This document shows, one piece after another, positions 21,134 through 30,447 of a DNA stretch of 64,000 nucleotides. The notes below the pieces were generated by a model. The model had not been told where the DNA came from, searched no databases, and saw only the letters and a list, made by a program, of their open reading frames with translations. Position numbers and translations under genes: made by a program. The stretch lies in NCBI RefSeq assembly GCF_000399685.1, contig NZ_KB976987.1, forward strand, positions 2,309,954 through 2,373,953, written 5' to 3'. This DNA is from Acinetobacter pittii ANC 4050. GTDB taxonomy: Bacteria; Pseudomonadota; Gammaproteobacteria; Pseudomonadales; Moraxellaceae. Numbering within the stretch: position 1 is the stretch's first letter; every line of letters begins with the position of its first letter.

Positions 21134-22552
21134 ATGCCATACTCACTTCGTGAATTTTCACCTTTCTCCTTTTTTAAATATTTTCTCCTGTTTAGCATCA
21201 TTATTGCAGTATGTTGTTTCATTGGCATCGCATCTCGCCCTTTAAGTTTTCTCGCGTTTTTTTGGCCTGCCAACTCGGTTTTACTTGGCTTGCTCATTCG
21301 CTTCCCGAACACACGTCGACTAAGCGCATTTTTAGGTGCATATAGCGGCTATGTTATTGCCGATCTATTTCAAGGCACGCCCTTTGCTCTCACACTCGTT
21401 TTAACAACTTCAAATTTTCTTTATGTTGTTACTACGTTTGCGCTCTATATGTTTTTTAATCAGCATATTAAAGCAGCCTACCGAGGCTATTCTTACCTCT
21501 TTTTATTTGCTCTATGCGGAGTCGGTAGCGTAGTAGGTGGATTATTCGCAGCAACTTTCGTGCCTATGTTTAATACTAAATTTATGCTGGGAGGCTTGTT
21601 GGATGAATTCGGTTATTGGTTCACTTCTGAATTGCAAAATGCCTTGCTTCTTTTACCCATCATATTGAACCTACCTCAATATAGTCAGGTAAAGCATTAC
21701 TTTTCGAGAAGTCGTGGGTTACAGGCAACCGACCTTTTACCTTTTGGGGCTGTTCTGATTTCCATCGCAGCCAGTTATTATGACTCTGGTCCCGGTTCGC
21801 TACTCTACCCCATTGCTGCGCTCATCTGGTGCGCTATTCGATATAAACCTATTGTTGTCGCACTCATTACGAGCCTCACCAGCGCCTATATTATTTATCA
21901 TGTTTCCGGACATTACCTTTTGCTCTACCCGAATGAGTATTTCAGCAATACGATCTCAATTCGTATAGGGTTAATCATGATGACGATTGCCCCTCTGACA
22001 GTTTCAAGTATCAGTGTTTTACATTCAGAATTAATTCAGAAGCTTCAACATGCAATTGCACATGACGAGCTGACCTCTAGTCTTACACGACGCCAGTTTT
22101 TACAGTCGGTCAGATTACTTCAAGAAAAGGTACAAAAAGAAAATAAAACCTCAGCTTTTTTCATGTTGGATGTCGACCATTTCAAACAAGTCAACGACAA
22201 CTACGGTCATCAAATCGGTGATCGGGCGCTACAGACTTGTGTCACCACAATTCAAAATATTTTGCATCCTCATGATTTGTTGGGCCGCTTGGGCGGTGAA
22301 GAATTTGCCATTTTTATTGCAGATACAAGCAAGGAAAGTGCTTTTGAACTGGCAGAACAAATCCGAATTAAAATTAGCCAGCAACCTATTTATATTTATG
22401 GCAAATTACCCATTTTCATACAGGTGAGTATTGGTATAAGTTTATATTCCCCATCGTCCCATAGAGCGATTGAGAGTTTGTTTAAAGAAGCAGATGACGC
22501 TTTATATCAAGCAAAACACCAAGGACGTAATCGGGTGTTTATCTCTTTATAA
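21134..22552 (+). CDS. Membrane diguanylate cyclase (MASE1-like sensor plus GGDEF)
   Basis: A 472-residue protein with two parts. Residues about 1-300 hold roughly eight hydrophobic helices and the FFWPANSVLLGLLIRFP / GAYSGYVIADLF segments typical of MASE1-type membrane sensor domains. Residues about 310-472 are a GGDEF domain: DELTSSLTRRQF, FFMLDVDHFKQVNDNYGHQIGD, and the active-site loop GGEEF (387-391). The active site is intact, so it should make cyclic di-GMP from GTP. The inhibitory RxxD site normally five residues before GGEEF is absent (HPHD there), so product inhibition is probably lost. It stands alone upstream of a small plus-strand gene. Confidence 0.88.
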   Translation: MPYSLREFSPFSFFKYFLLFSIIIAVCCFIGIASRPLSFLAFFWPANSVLLGLLIRFPNTRRLSAFLGAYSGYVIADLFQGTPFALTLVLTTSNFLYVVTTFALYMFFNQHIKAAYRGYSYLFLFALCGVGSVVGGLFAATFVPMFNTKFMLGGLLDEFGYWFTSELQNALLLLPIILNLPQYSQVKHYFSRSRGLQATDLLPFGAVLISIAASYYDSGPGSLLYPIAALIWCAIRYKPIVVALITSLTSAYIIYHVSGHYLLLYPNEYFSNTISIRIGLIMMTIAPLTVSSISVLHSELIQKLQHAIAHDELTSSLTRRQFLQSVRLLQEKVQKENKTSAFFMLDVDHFKQVNDNYGHQIGDRALQTCVTTIQNILHPHDLLGRLGGEEFAIFIADTSKESAFELAEQIRIKISQQPIYIYGKLPIFIQVSIGISLYSPSSHRAIESLFKEADDALYQAKHQGRNRVFISL

Positions 22553-22644
22553 TTTTTTCATTTCATCATCTAGTGTAATGAATTTTATACAATAAGCTGT
22601 GTTTTGCCATGTATGCTAATAACAGATAATAAGGAGAAAAATGC

Positions 22645-22998
22645 ATGACTCTAGAATATACGCACAAACCAAATTACTACTTGTTTGCACAGCTACTTGT
22701 GCGACATATAGAAAGCTATATTCACAAACATCCAGATGCTAATAATGCAATTTTTGACTTGCGGGATGTCTATGAAATATTTAGACAGGATTTTGCATCA
22801 ACTACAACAAACCTAGAAGGTATTTTGCATATTGCCGATGAATATAAAATAGAAACAATTAATGGAGACCAACCTCTTATTCAAAAATACCAGATTGATG
22901 CAAAGAATAATTCGTTACTGATCGACTTTAATTCCGATGCGTTAACCAGCTTAAGAAGCGGAAAACCTATTTTGGAACCAGATGCAACTCGACTATAA
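22645..22998 (+). CDS. Conserved hypothetical protein, 117 aa
   Basis: A small acidic soluble protein with no signal peptide or membrane segment. A clear AAGGAG ribosome-binding site precedes the ATG and a strong terminator follows 10 bases after the stop, so the gene looks real. I do not recognise the family. It is convergent with bfmS and shares its terminator. Confidence 0.65.
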   Translation: MTLEYTHKPNYYLFAQLLVRHIESYIHKHPDANNAIFDLRDVYEIFRQDFASTTTNLEGILHIADEYKIETINGDQPLIQKYQIDAKNNSLLIDFNSDALTSLRSGKPILEPDATRL

Positions 22999-23008
22999 AT
23001 AGCTCAAT

Positions 23009-23037
23009 AAAAAAGCACCTTATGAAGGTGCTTTTTT
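23009..23037. terminator. Bidirectional terminator between the 22645 gene and bfmS
   Basis: AAAAAAGCACCTT (23009-23021) pairs perfectly with AAGGTGCTTTTTT (23025-23037) around a 3-base loop, with U tracts in both directions. The bfmS stop codon (23020-23022) lies within the hairpin. Confidence 0.9.
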
Positions 23038-24669
23038 ATTGGCTTTTAAAGGAGGCTGTTTAAAGCGTTTTGCTGGCCATGTCATAATAAAGCGAGCGCC
23101 ACCCAAGCTTGGGCTTTCATCGACTTTAATTTCACCACCAAACCAATACGCAATACGACTTACAATAGACAATCCCAAACCATAACCACCCGACGCACGC
23201 GTACGGCTATCATCTAGACGGGCAAAAGCTTCAAATACTCTTTGACGGTCTTGTTCAGGAATACCGGCACCATCATCTTCAACACACACAAAGGCCATGC
23301 CATCGCTATGAATGCCACCAGTAATTCGAACTTTATTATCGCAATAACGAACCGCGTTACCTACCAAGTTTTGAACAACACGATGTAAATAACGACGCTC
23401 TGCATCTACTTTTACATAAAGAGGAGGAGCAACCAGTTCAATTTCTTTTTGCGTTTTTAAAGCTTCAGTTTCGACAGCAACCTGATCCAACACATCAAAT
23501 AAAGTAATTTCATCGAAATCTAGTGAAGGTGTACCCTGCTCTAGTTTTGCATAAGTCATGATTTCATCAATTAAAGTATTGAGTGCTTCAATATCTTTAT
23601 CAATCATATCGACCTGATGCATACGATGATTGTAATCATCTTCTTCAGCCAACATTTCTGTACCAAAGCGAATACGAGCCACAGGCGTTCTAAGCTCATG
23701 AGATACTGCCCTCATTAACTCACGCTGAGCTTCAATTAAACGCTGAATATGATCAGACATGTTGTTATAACTTGATGCCAAGTTTGCCATTTCGTCACTT
23801 CCTTCAATAGGAACACGCAATGACAAATCACCAGACTTCATCCGGTTTAATGCATAACGCACTTGGCGAATTTTACGCTCTAGCGGCAAGATCAACCCAT
23901 AAACGCCTAGACTCAACAAGAATAAGCTAAATAAGGTAATCCCTGCTGAAAGCTGCAAAGGCATCCAGTTAAACATCGGCACCGGTCCAAGCACGAGAAC
24001 CTGTGTAGGATGATTCGGAATTGGAGATACGATTGAAATGGTTGTACCGCGAACTGTTGCACTGTCTTTATACAACATGACGCTTTGATCTTGGCGTAAA
24101 CGACCAATTTGCTCAGAGTCCAAATTAACGTCTTGAATATTGTAGATATTAATTGGATAAGAGAAATGTTTTTGAATCTTGGCAAGATATTCTTGTTCTT
24201 GCCCCGGATAAAACATTAAATAATCAAGTACAAAAATAGGGAGAGCCTTCATTTGGCGCTCACTAATCTTGTCGACTTTTATAGATAGATAATGTTGTGG
24301 GTCGTCACGCAAGCCAATAATGATATACGCAATACTATTACTGGCATCGTAACGAACAACAGACTTTTGAGCTTCAATTCGTTTTTTCTCGGTACGAGAT
24401 AACTCAACTTTGCTTGCATCAGTATAGTAAATTGGAAGTTCCAATAAATCTGATGCGTCTGAAACCCAGTCTATTTTCTGTTGCTTCCCCGGTTGTCGAG
24501 CCACCCCTTCACTAATGACATAAGAAATACCATCAGTTAAAGATTCTCGGTATTCTTGTGCCCGTTGATAATTGATGATTTGTACAAGCAAATAACCAAA
24601 TACAGCAACCAAAACAACAAGAATTACCAGTCCCGCATAAATTCGCAGGAATATACTGTGTTTAAACAC
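23020..24669 (-). CDS. bfmS: Sensor histidine kinase BfmS
   Basis: A 549-residue inner-membrane sensor kinase paired with BfmR. Order: transmembrane helix (about 10-33), periplasmic sensor region (34-235), second helix (about 240-262), HAMP domain, HisKA with AVSHELRTPVAR (phosphorylated His 324), and HATPase with N-box NLVGNAVRYCDN, G1 DDGAGIPEQ and G2 GGYGLGLSIV. In A. baumannii BfmRS controls envelope stress, csu pili, capsule and resistance, and BfmS acts largely as a negative regulator of BfmR. It follows bfmR by 32 bp on the same strand. Length and neighbours match the known locus. Confidence 0.93.
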   Translation of the reverse strand: MFKHSIFLRIYAGLVILVVLVAVFGYLLVQIINYQRAQEYRESLTDGISYVISEGVARQPGKQQKIDWVSDASDLLELPIYYTDASKVELSRTEKKRIEAQKSVVRYDASNSIAYIIIGLRDDPQHYLSIKVDKISERQMKALPIFVLDYLMFYPGQEQEYLAKIQKHFSYPINIYNIQDVNLDSEQIGRLRQDQSVMLYKDSATVRGTTISIVSPIPNHPTQVLVLGPVPMFNWMPLQLSAGITLFSLFLLSLGVYGLILPLERKIRQVRYALNRMKSGDLSLRVPIEGSDEMANLASSYNNMSDHIQRLIEAQRELMRAVSHELRTPVARIRFGTEMLAEEDDYNHRMHQVDMIDKDIEALNTLIDEIMTYAKLEQGTPSLDFDEITLFDVLDQVAVETEALKTQKEIELVAPPLYVKVDAERRYLHRVVQNLVGNAVRYCDNKVRITGGIHSDGMAFVCVEDDGAGIPEQDRQRVFEAFARLDDSRTRASGGYGLGLSIVSRIAYWFGGEIKVDESPSLGGARFIMTWPAKRFKQPPLKANKKAPS

Positions 24670-24701
24670 TCGATCAACCTTATAGGAAGTTTATTCCGAC
24701 C

Positions 24702-25418
24702 TTATAACCCGTTGGTTTCTTTAACGAACAAGTAACCTTTACTACGTACTGTTTTAATACGCTTTGGATTTTCAGGATCATCGCCAATTTTTGGACGAAT
24801 ACGTGAAATACGGACATCGATTGAACGGTCCTGACCATCGTATTCGATACCACGTAAACGTTCGAAGATATCTTCACGCGATAAGATACGACCAGCATTT
24901 GATGCAAGCAACCATAATAGGTCATATTCTGCGCTAGTGAAGTCAACAAGTTCACCATTTAGCGTTACAGAACGACCGCCATTGTCGATGACAAGGTCAT
25001 CAAACTCGATACGCTGTGCAACTTCATCTTCTACAGTTTTGTCGGTGCGACGTAAGAGTGCACGGATACGCGCTAAAAGAACACGTGGTTGAACCGGTTT
25101 AGCAACATAGTCATCTGCGCCCATTTCTAAACCAAGTACCTGATCCATATCTTCTGTACGTGCAGTCAACATAAGAATCGGTTGATGGTAATGTGGACGA
25201 ACTTCACGGCAAACAGTTAAGCCATCGGCACCGGGCAACATGACATCCAAGACCACTAGGTCTGGTTGTTCACTGATAATACGACGAATTGCACGGTTAC
25301 CATCAGTTTCTACACCAACTTCTAAACCGTTGCGAATTAAATATTCTTGAGTTAAACGCGCTAAGCGCTCATCATCTTCAACGATCAGAATCTTTGGTAA
25401 CTTTTCTTCTTGGCTCAT
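24702..25418 (-). CDS. bfmR: Response regulator BfmR
   Basis: A 238-residue OmpR/PhoB-type regulator. The receiver domain has the acidic pair ED at 14-16, the phospho-acceptor Asp 58 (VVLDVMLPG), Thr in LMLTAR and Lys in DYVAKP. The C-terminal winged helix ends in RGIEYDGQDRSIDVRISRIRPKIGD and VRSKGYLFV. It matches the A. baumannii biofilm and envelope-stress master regulator in size and genomic position beside nrdA. It is the first gene of a bfmR-bfmS operon and is known to bind its own promoter region. Confidence 0.95.
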   Translation of the reverse strand: MSQEEKLPKILIVEDDERLARLTQEYLIRNGLEVGVETDGNRAIRRIISEQPDLVVLDVMLPGADGLTVCREVRPHYHQPILMLTARTEDMDQVLGLEMGADDYVAKPVQPRVLLARIRALLRRTDKTVEDEVAQRIEFDDLVIDNGGRSVTLNGELVDFTSAEYDLLWLLASNAGRILSREDIFERLRGIEYDGQDRSIDVRISRIRPKIGDDPENPKRIKTVRSKGYLFVKETNGL

Positions 25419-25498
25419 ATCATTGCCCCTATAAATCTCGTTTCATGCATCTTAAAAATCTTGCAGATACATTCGTTTATCATTTGCAATATACACAC

Positions 25499-25513
25499 GT
25501 TTACATTGTAAAC
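25499..25513. promoter_or_regulatory. Perfect inverted repeat upstream of bfmR
   Basis: GTTTACATTGTAAAC is a perfect palindrome around one central base, 81 bases upstream of the bfmR start codon. TTACA/TGTAA half-sites resemble the sites of the related RstA-type regulators, so it may be an autoregulatory BfmR site. The link is inference. Confidence 0.4.
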
Positions 25514-25706
25514 AAGTAGGCGTTCACCAAACTGATACATGACAATCGTATTTTGTTGCATTTTATTAGCCTTTGAATTTTCACGTGTTTTTAAGATTTA
25601 TTTATTGTTATTAAATTTCATATTCTATTCATATTCCCAATGTATGAATATTAAACAAATTATTTCTCTGTTTAGTTTAAATTTATTTAAGTGTTTGTTT
25701 TTTGAG

Positions 25707-25715
25707 TTATCCACA
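25707..25715 (+). promoter_or_regulatory. DnaA box upstream of nrdA
   Basis: TTATCCACA is an exact match to the consensus DnaA box TTATNCACA, 236 bases upstream of the nrdA start codon. In E. coli DnaA binds upstream of nrdAB and adjusts dNTP supply to replication; the same role is plausible here. Confidence 0.5.
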
Positions 25716-25817
25716 AACTTATCTATAAGTGTTTTTTAACAGCTTTGCTATGCTATCTCCCATCAAATCATACAGATAAAAAATTACTAAAAAGTCAAGA
25801 TTGATCTGCTATGAAAA

Positions 25818-25865
25818 ATCCCGTATCTTGTGTTGAAAATAAACTTTAACTACTAAGTCTTGTGT
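25818..25865 (+). promoter_or_regulatory. Pair of NrdR-like boxes upstream of nrdA
   Basis: ATCCCGTATCTTGTGT (25818-25833) and CTACTAAGTCTTGTGT (25850-25865) both end in the strong TCTTGTGT half of the NrdR box (consensus ACACWATATATWGTGT). They are exactly 32 bp apart, the roughly three-helical-turn spacing seen for NrdR box pairs. The left halves are degenerate. They lie 86 bases or more before the nrdA start. Confidence 0.5.
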
Positions 25866-25950
25866 TTATCCCTCAAATATCGTGGCATGTTTTTTGCTCG
25901 GTTCAAACGGTCTATGAACATAACAAAAGTGACAATGGAGCTATGCTGGC

Positions 25951-28785
25951 ATGAGCGTAATTACTTCGACTCCCGGTCAAATTCAGGTGATTAAACGCAC
26001 TGGAGATGTTGCTGCATTTGATGCAGAGAAAATTTCAGTTGCGATTGGTAAAGCTTTTCTTGCTGTGGAAGGTCAACAGAGTTCGGATTCTAGCCGTATT
26101 CACGACCGTATTACCCAGTTGACGGAAATGGTCTTAAATACTTTTACTCGCCGTTTACCATCGGGCGGTACGATCCATATTGAAGAAATTCAAGATCAAG
26201 TAGAACTTGCTTTAATGCGTACTGGGGAACAAAAGGTTGCCCGCGCTTATGTGATTTACCGTGAACAACGTGCTAGCGCTCGTCAGCAAACGAACTCAAA
26301 CCACCACCCTACTTTACAAGTTACCGACAAAAACGGTCAGCTTCAGCCACTTGATTTAAGTGCATTGCAAGCAACTGTTTCTAAGGCAGCTGAAGGTTTG
26401 GAAGGTATTGACGTTCAAGCCATTGTGGATGAAACCGTTAAAAACTTATATAACGGCGTAAAAGAAAGTGATATTGCCACAACAATGATGATGGCAACAC
26501 GTACCCGTATTGAACAAGAACCAAACTACACTTACGTCACTGCACGTTTGCTTTGTAACGAATTAGTGAGCACTGGTTTAACGTTCTTAGGCTTATCAAC
26601 AGATACACCTGAAAACAATGCACTTGAAGCATTCTTGAAAAAAGGTGTTGAGCTTGATTTGCTTTCACCTGACTTGCTTGACTTTGACTTAGAAAAATTA
26701 TCAGCAGCAATTCAGCCAGAACGTTCTAATCAGTTTACCTACCTAGGTTTACAGACTTTATTTGACCGTTACTTCATTCACTCAAACGGCGTTCGCTTCG
26801 AATTACCACAATTATTCTTCATGCGTGTGTCGATGGGTCTTGCACTCAATGAGCAAGATAAAGAAGAACGTGCAATTGAGTTCTATAACTTATTGTCTAG
26901 CTTCGACTACATGGCTTCTACGCCTACCCTGTTTAACTCAGGTACATTACGTCCACAGCTTTCAAGTTGTTACTTAACAACAATTGGCGATGACCTTTAT
27001 GACATTTATGGCGCAATGCGTGATAACGCGATGCTTTCTAAATGGGCTGGTGGTTTAGGTAATGACTGGACACCTGTACGTGCCTTGAACTCTTATATTA
27101 AAGGTACAAACGGTAAGTCTCAGGGTGTTGTTCCATTCTTGAAAGTTGCGAACGATACAGCTGTTGCAGTAAACCAAGGTGGTAAGCGTAAAGGTGCTGT
27201 GTGTGCATATTTAGAAACTTGGCACTTAGACATCGAAGAGTTCTTAGAGCTTCGTAAAAACACGGGTGATGACCGTCGCCGTACTCACGACATGAACACT
27301 GCAAACTGGGTTCCAGATTTGTTTATGCAACGTGTATTTGAAGATGGTGAATGGACATTATTTACTCCTTCTGAAACACCAGACTTGCATGACTTAACTG
27401 GTGCTGAATTTGCTGAGCGTTATGCTTACTATGAGTCTGTAGCGAAAGAAACGAACATGCTACATAAGAAAGTACGTGCTAAAGATTTATGGCGCAAAAT
27501 GCTTTCTATGTTGTTTGAAACTGGTCACCCGTGGATCACATTCAAAGATGTATGTAACTTACGTTCACCACAACAACATGTTGGCGTAGTTCACTCATCT
27601 AACTTATGTACTGAAATTACCTTGAACACAAATCAAGACGAAATTGCAGTATGTAACTTAGGTTCGATCAACCTTGTACAACACGTTCAAGGTGGTGTGT
27701 TAGACCGTGAGAAATTAGCTCGCACAATTAAAACAGCAGTACGTATGCTCGATAACGTGATCGACATTAACTACTACGCTGTACCACAAGCGAAAAACTC
27801 GAACTTGAAACACCGCCCTGTGGGTATGGGTATCATGGGCTTCCAAGATGCTCTATATGAAATGGGTATTGCTTATGGTTCAGACGCTGCTGTTGATTTT
27901 GCTGATGAATCAATGGAAGTAATTAGCTACTACGCGATTGAAACTTCAAGCAACTTGGCTGTTGAACGTGGTGCTTACTCAACATTCAAAGGTTCATTGT
28001 GGGATCAAGGTATCCTTCCAATTGACTCTTTAGAAATTGTTGCGAAGTCTCGTCCAGAGCGCATGTTCGAAGTTGACCGTACTCAACGTTTAGACTGGGA
28101 CACTTTACGTGCCAAAGTTCAAAAAGACGGTATGCGTAACTCAAACGTGATGGCAATTGCTCCAACTGCAACCATCTCTAATATTTGTGGTGTTTCTCAG
28201 TCTATTGAGCCAACATTCCAAAACTTATATGTGAAATCTAACTTGTCTGGTGAGTTCACTGTTATTAACCCATACCTTGTTCGTGCATTAAAAGAACGTG
28301 GTCTTTGGGACACAGTAATGGTTAACGACCTTAAACACTTTGAAGGTTCAGTACAAAAAATTGCTCGTATTCCTGAAGAATTAAAAGCAATCTTTGCTAC
28401 TGCGTTTGAAGTGGATACACGTTGGATCGTTGATGCTGCATCACGCCGTCAAAAATGGATTGATCAAGCTCAGTCGCTTAACCTTTACATCTCTGGTGCA
28501 AACGGTAAGAAACTTGACATCACTTACAAGATGGCATGGTTACGTGGTCTTAAGACGACTTATTACCTCCGAGCTTTAGGTGCAACTTCTGCTGAAAAAT
28601 CTACAATCAACACAGGTGCTTTAAACGCAGTTAAACCTGCGACTGTTGAAGCAGCGGCGGTTGCTGCCCCTGTGGTAGAAGCGAAGAAACCAGAAGCAGC
28701 GGTTGAAGAAGAAGGCTTTACTCAAGCAGCTCCAGTACCAATGGCTTGTTCAATCGATAACCCTGATTGTGAAGCTTGCCAATAA
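25951..28785 (+). CDS. nrdA: Ribonucleoside-diphosphate reductase, alpha subunit (class Ia)
   Basis: A 944-residue catalytic subunit that reduces ribonucleotides to deoxyribonucleotides. The N-terminus has an ATP-cone (VIKRTGDVAAFDAEKISVAIG, about 13-110) followed by a second, more divergent cone (about 125-210), as in Pseudomonas NrdA. The core has the active-site SSCYLTTIGDDL, NLCTEI and the radical-transfer region. The C-terminus ends in the mobile redox pair CEAC (NPDCEACQ). An Ala/Val/Glu-rich linker precedes the tail. A weak GGAG ribosome-binding site precedes the ATG. nrdB follows after a small ORF and a hairpin. Confidence 0.97.
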   Translation: MSVITSTPGQIQVIKRTGDVAAFDAEKISVAIGKAFLAVEGQQSSDSSRIHDRITQLTEMVLNTFTRRLPSGGTIHIEEIQDQVELALMRTGEQKVARAYVIYREQRASARQQTNSNHHPTLQVTDKNGQLQPLDLSALQATVSKAAEGLEGIDVQAIVDETVKNLYNGVKESDIATTMMMATRTRIEQEPNYTYVTARLLCNELVSTGLTFLGLSTDTPENNALEAFLKKGVELDLLSPDLLDFDLEKLSAAIQPERSNQFTYLGLQTLFDRYFIHSNGVRFELPQLFFMRVSMGLALNEQDKEERAIEFYNLLSSFDYMASTPTLFNSGTLRPQLSSCYLTTIGDDLYDIYGAMRDNAMLSKWAGGLGNDWTPVRALNSYIKGTNGKSQGVVPFLKVANDTAVAVNQGGKRKGAVCAYLETWHLDIEEFLELRKNTGDDRRRTHDMNTANWVPDLFMQRVFEDGEWTLFTPSETPDLHDLTGAEFAERYAYYESVAKETNMLHKKVRAKDLWRKMLSMLFETGHPWITFKDVCNLRSPQQHVGVVHSSNLCTEITLNTNQDEIAVCNLGSINLVQHVQGGVLDREKLARTIKTAVRMLDNVIDINYYAVPQAKNSNLKHRPVGMGIMGFQDALYEMGIAYGSDAAVDFADESMEVISYYAIETSSNLAVERGAYSTFKGSLWDQGILPIDSLEIVAKSRPERMFEVDRTQRLDWDTLRAKVQKDGMRNSNVMAIAPTATISNICGVSQSIEPTFQNLYVKSNLSGEFTVINPYLVRALKERGLWDTVMVNDLKHFEGSVQKIARIPEELKAIFATAFEVDTRWIVDAASRRQKWIDQAQSLNLYISGANGKKLDITYKMAWLRGLKTTYYLRALGATSAEKSTINTGALNAVKPATVEAAAVAAPVVEAKKPEAAVEEEGFTQAAPVPMACSIDNPDCEACQ

Positions 28786-28793
28786 CATTCAAT

Positions 28794-28830
28794 AAAATTG
28801 CTCTTTTTCACTAAAGAGCAATTTTAAAAG
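28794..28830 (+). terminator. Terminator/attenuator between nrdA and nrdB
   Basis: AAAATTGCTCTTT (28794-28806) pairs perfectly with AAAGAGCAATTTT (28813-28825) over a 6-base loop, ending in a U run. It starts 9 bases after the nrdA stop. If nrdB is co-transcribed this hairpin should lower or process the downstream message. Confidence 0.7.
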
Positions 28831-28841
28831 AGGTAAAGATT

Positions 28842-28976
28842 ATGCTTTCTCATCTCAGCCATAACTATATGCTTGGTGTTGGAGTTTTAATCTTTGCCTT
28901 TATTTTCTTTTATATGCCGATGGTTTACGCATTTATCACAATACGTAAGCAGCAGCGTAAACAAAATAAGTTGTAG
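28842..28976 (+). CDS. Small membrane peptide between nrdA and nrdB, 44 aa
   Basis: An open frame of 44 codons with a good AGAGGT ribosome-binding site 8 bases before the ATG. The product has one strong hydrophobic helix (LGVGVLIFAFIFFYMPMVYAFI, about residues 11-32) followed by a basic tail (RKQQRKQNK). By the positive-inside rule the tail is cytoplasmic. It sits directly after the nrdA terminator hairpin and before nrdB. Its function is unknown. It is too short for default gene callers, but the signal, helix and tail together make a real small protein likely. Confidence 0.5.
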   Translation: MLSHLSHNYMLGVGVLIFAFIFFYMPMVYAFITIRKQQRKQNKL

Positions 28977-29114
28977 TGAGTAGAGACCAAAGGCCCCAAA
29001 TTTGGTCATGCATCAATAAAACTTAATTTTGTTTACACATTAAAAGCGTATAGTAGGGACATCTTCGTTTAAGAGATGTCAAATATAGATATATACAACG
29101 AAGAGAGAACAAAA

Positions 29115-30398
29115 ATGTCTATCCTTAGTTGGGACGATTTTGAAGATGATTCGCAAAAACCGACTGCACCTGAACACAAGTCTGCGCCCGTCCAATCGGA
29201 AAAAGCGTCAGATTCGCAGAATGTATCTACTGCGCAGCCATCATCGCCGAGCGTGGCAGCTCCACAATCCGCTGGAACCCATTCCGTGCGACCAACAGTT
29301 GCCTCCGATACAGTGGCTAGAGCCGCTCAAGCCTTAGAACATTTAGACGTTGCCCCTGGCCTTGAAGAGCTAGAAATGGGTGCTCAACGTGTTCAAGTTG
29401 ACGACAAAGCAATGATTAACTGTCGTGCGGACTTGAACCAACTTGTTCCATTTAAATATGAGTGGGCTTGGCAGAAATATCTTGACGGGTGTGCAAACCA
29501 CTGGATGCCTCAAGAAGTTAACATGAACCACGACATCGCGCTTTGGAAGTCTGAAAATGGCTTGACCGAAGATGAGCGTACTATTGTTATGCGTTCTTTA
29601 GGTTTCTTCTCGACTGCGGACTCTTTGGTTGCAAACAACTTGGTATTGGCGATTTACCGTCACATTACTAACCCTGAATGCCGTCAATACATCTTGCGTC
29701 AAGCGTTTGAAGAAGCAATTCACACTCACGCTTACCAATACTGTATCGAATCTTTAGGTATGGACGAAGGCGAAGTCTTCAACATGTACCGCGAGATTCC
29801 ATCTGTTGCACGTAAAGCAGCTTGGGGCTTGAAATACACGCAATCTTTAACTGACCCTAATTTCCACACAGGCACACCTGAAAACGACCAGCGTTTACTT
29901 CGTAACCTGATCGCATTCTACTGTGTACTTGAAGGGATCTTCTTCTACTGTGGCTTTACTCAAATTTTGAGTATGGGTCGTCGTAACAAGATGAATGGTG
30001 TTGCTGAGCAGTTCCAATACATCTTGCGTGATGAATCGATGCACTTGAACTTTGGTATCGACATGATTAACCAAATCAAGATTGAGAACCCACACCTTTG
30101 GACTGCTGAGTTCCAACAAGAAGTGGTTCAAATGATTGTTGAAGGTACAATGCTTGAAATCGAATATGCACGTGACACAATGCCACGCGGTGTATTGGGT
30201 ATGAACGCAAGCATGATGGAAGAATACTTGAAATTCATCTGTAACCGTCGTTTATCTCAGTTAGGTTTACCAGAGCAATTTGCTGGTGTAACGAACCCAT
30301 TTGCGTGGATGTCTGAGATGATGGACTTACGTAAAGAGAAGAACTTCTTCGAAACTCGTGTAACAGACTACCAAACTGGTGGTGCGTTAAGCTGGTAA
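29115..30398 (+). CDS. nrdB: Ribonucleoside-diphosphate reductase, beta subunit (class Ia)
   Basis: The radical-generating subunit of class Ia RNR. From the ATG at 29115 it has 427 residues; an in-frame ATG at 29076 exists, but the later one has the purine-rich GAGAGAA stretch at the right spacing. Residues about 1-75 are a low-complexity Ser/Ala/Pro/Gln-rich extension absent from the E. coli protein. Diiron ligands are visible in [16 protein letters not shown] and [12 protein letters not shown]. The C-terminus ends in a hydrophobic, aromatic tail expected to dock NrdA. Confidence 0.95.
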   Translation: MSILSWDDFEDDSQKPTAPEHKSAPVQSEKASDSQNVSTAQPSSPSVAAPQSAGTHSVRPTVASDTVARAAQALEHLDVAPGLEELEMGAQRVQVDDKAMINCRADLNQLVPFKYEWAWQKYLDGCANHWMPQEVNMNHDIALWKSENGLTEDERTIVMRSLGFFSTADSLVANNLVLAIYRHITNPECRQYILRQAFEEAIHTHAYQYCIESLGMDEGEVFNMYREIPSVARKAAWGLKYTQSLTDPNFHTGTPENDQRLLRNLIAFYCVLEGIFFYCGFTQILSMGRRNKMNGVAEQFQYILRDESMHLNFGIDMINQIKIENPHLWTAEFQQEVVQMIVEGTMLEIEYARDTMPRGVLGMNASMMEEYLKFICNRRLSQLGLPEQFAGVTNPFAWMSEMMDLRKEKNFFETRVTDYQTGGALSW

Positions 30399-30420
30399 GT
30401 CTAACTTATCAAATCAAAAG

Positions 30421-30447
30421 AGCCGCTCTATTCGAGTGGCTTTTTTA
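30421..30447 (+). terminator. Rho-independent terminator of nrdB
   Basis: AGCCGCTC (30421-30428) pairs with GAGTGGCT (30434-30441, one G-U pair), followed by a T run. It lies 23 bases after the nrdB stop. Confidence 0.8.

Larger units (their letters stand above)
25419..25950. other. Divergent control region between bfmR and nrdA
   Basis: A 532-bp region with no supported gene; the short open frames here are AT-rich and lack ribosome-binding sites. It holds an inverted repeat near bfmR, and a DnaA box and two NrdR-like boxes near nrdA, all listed separately. Confidence 0.7.

Noticed and set aside
25539..25739. Short plus-strand open frame upstream of nrdA
   Set aside because: Low-complexity AT-rich translation, no ribosome-binding site, and overlap with the DnaA box; more likely regulatory DNA.
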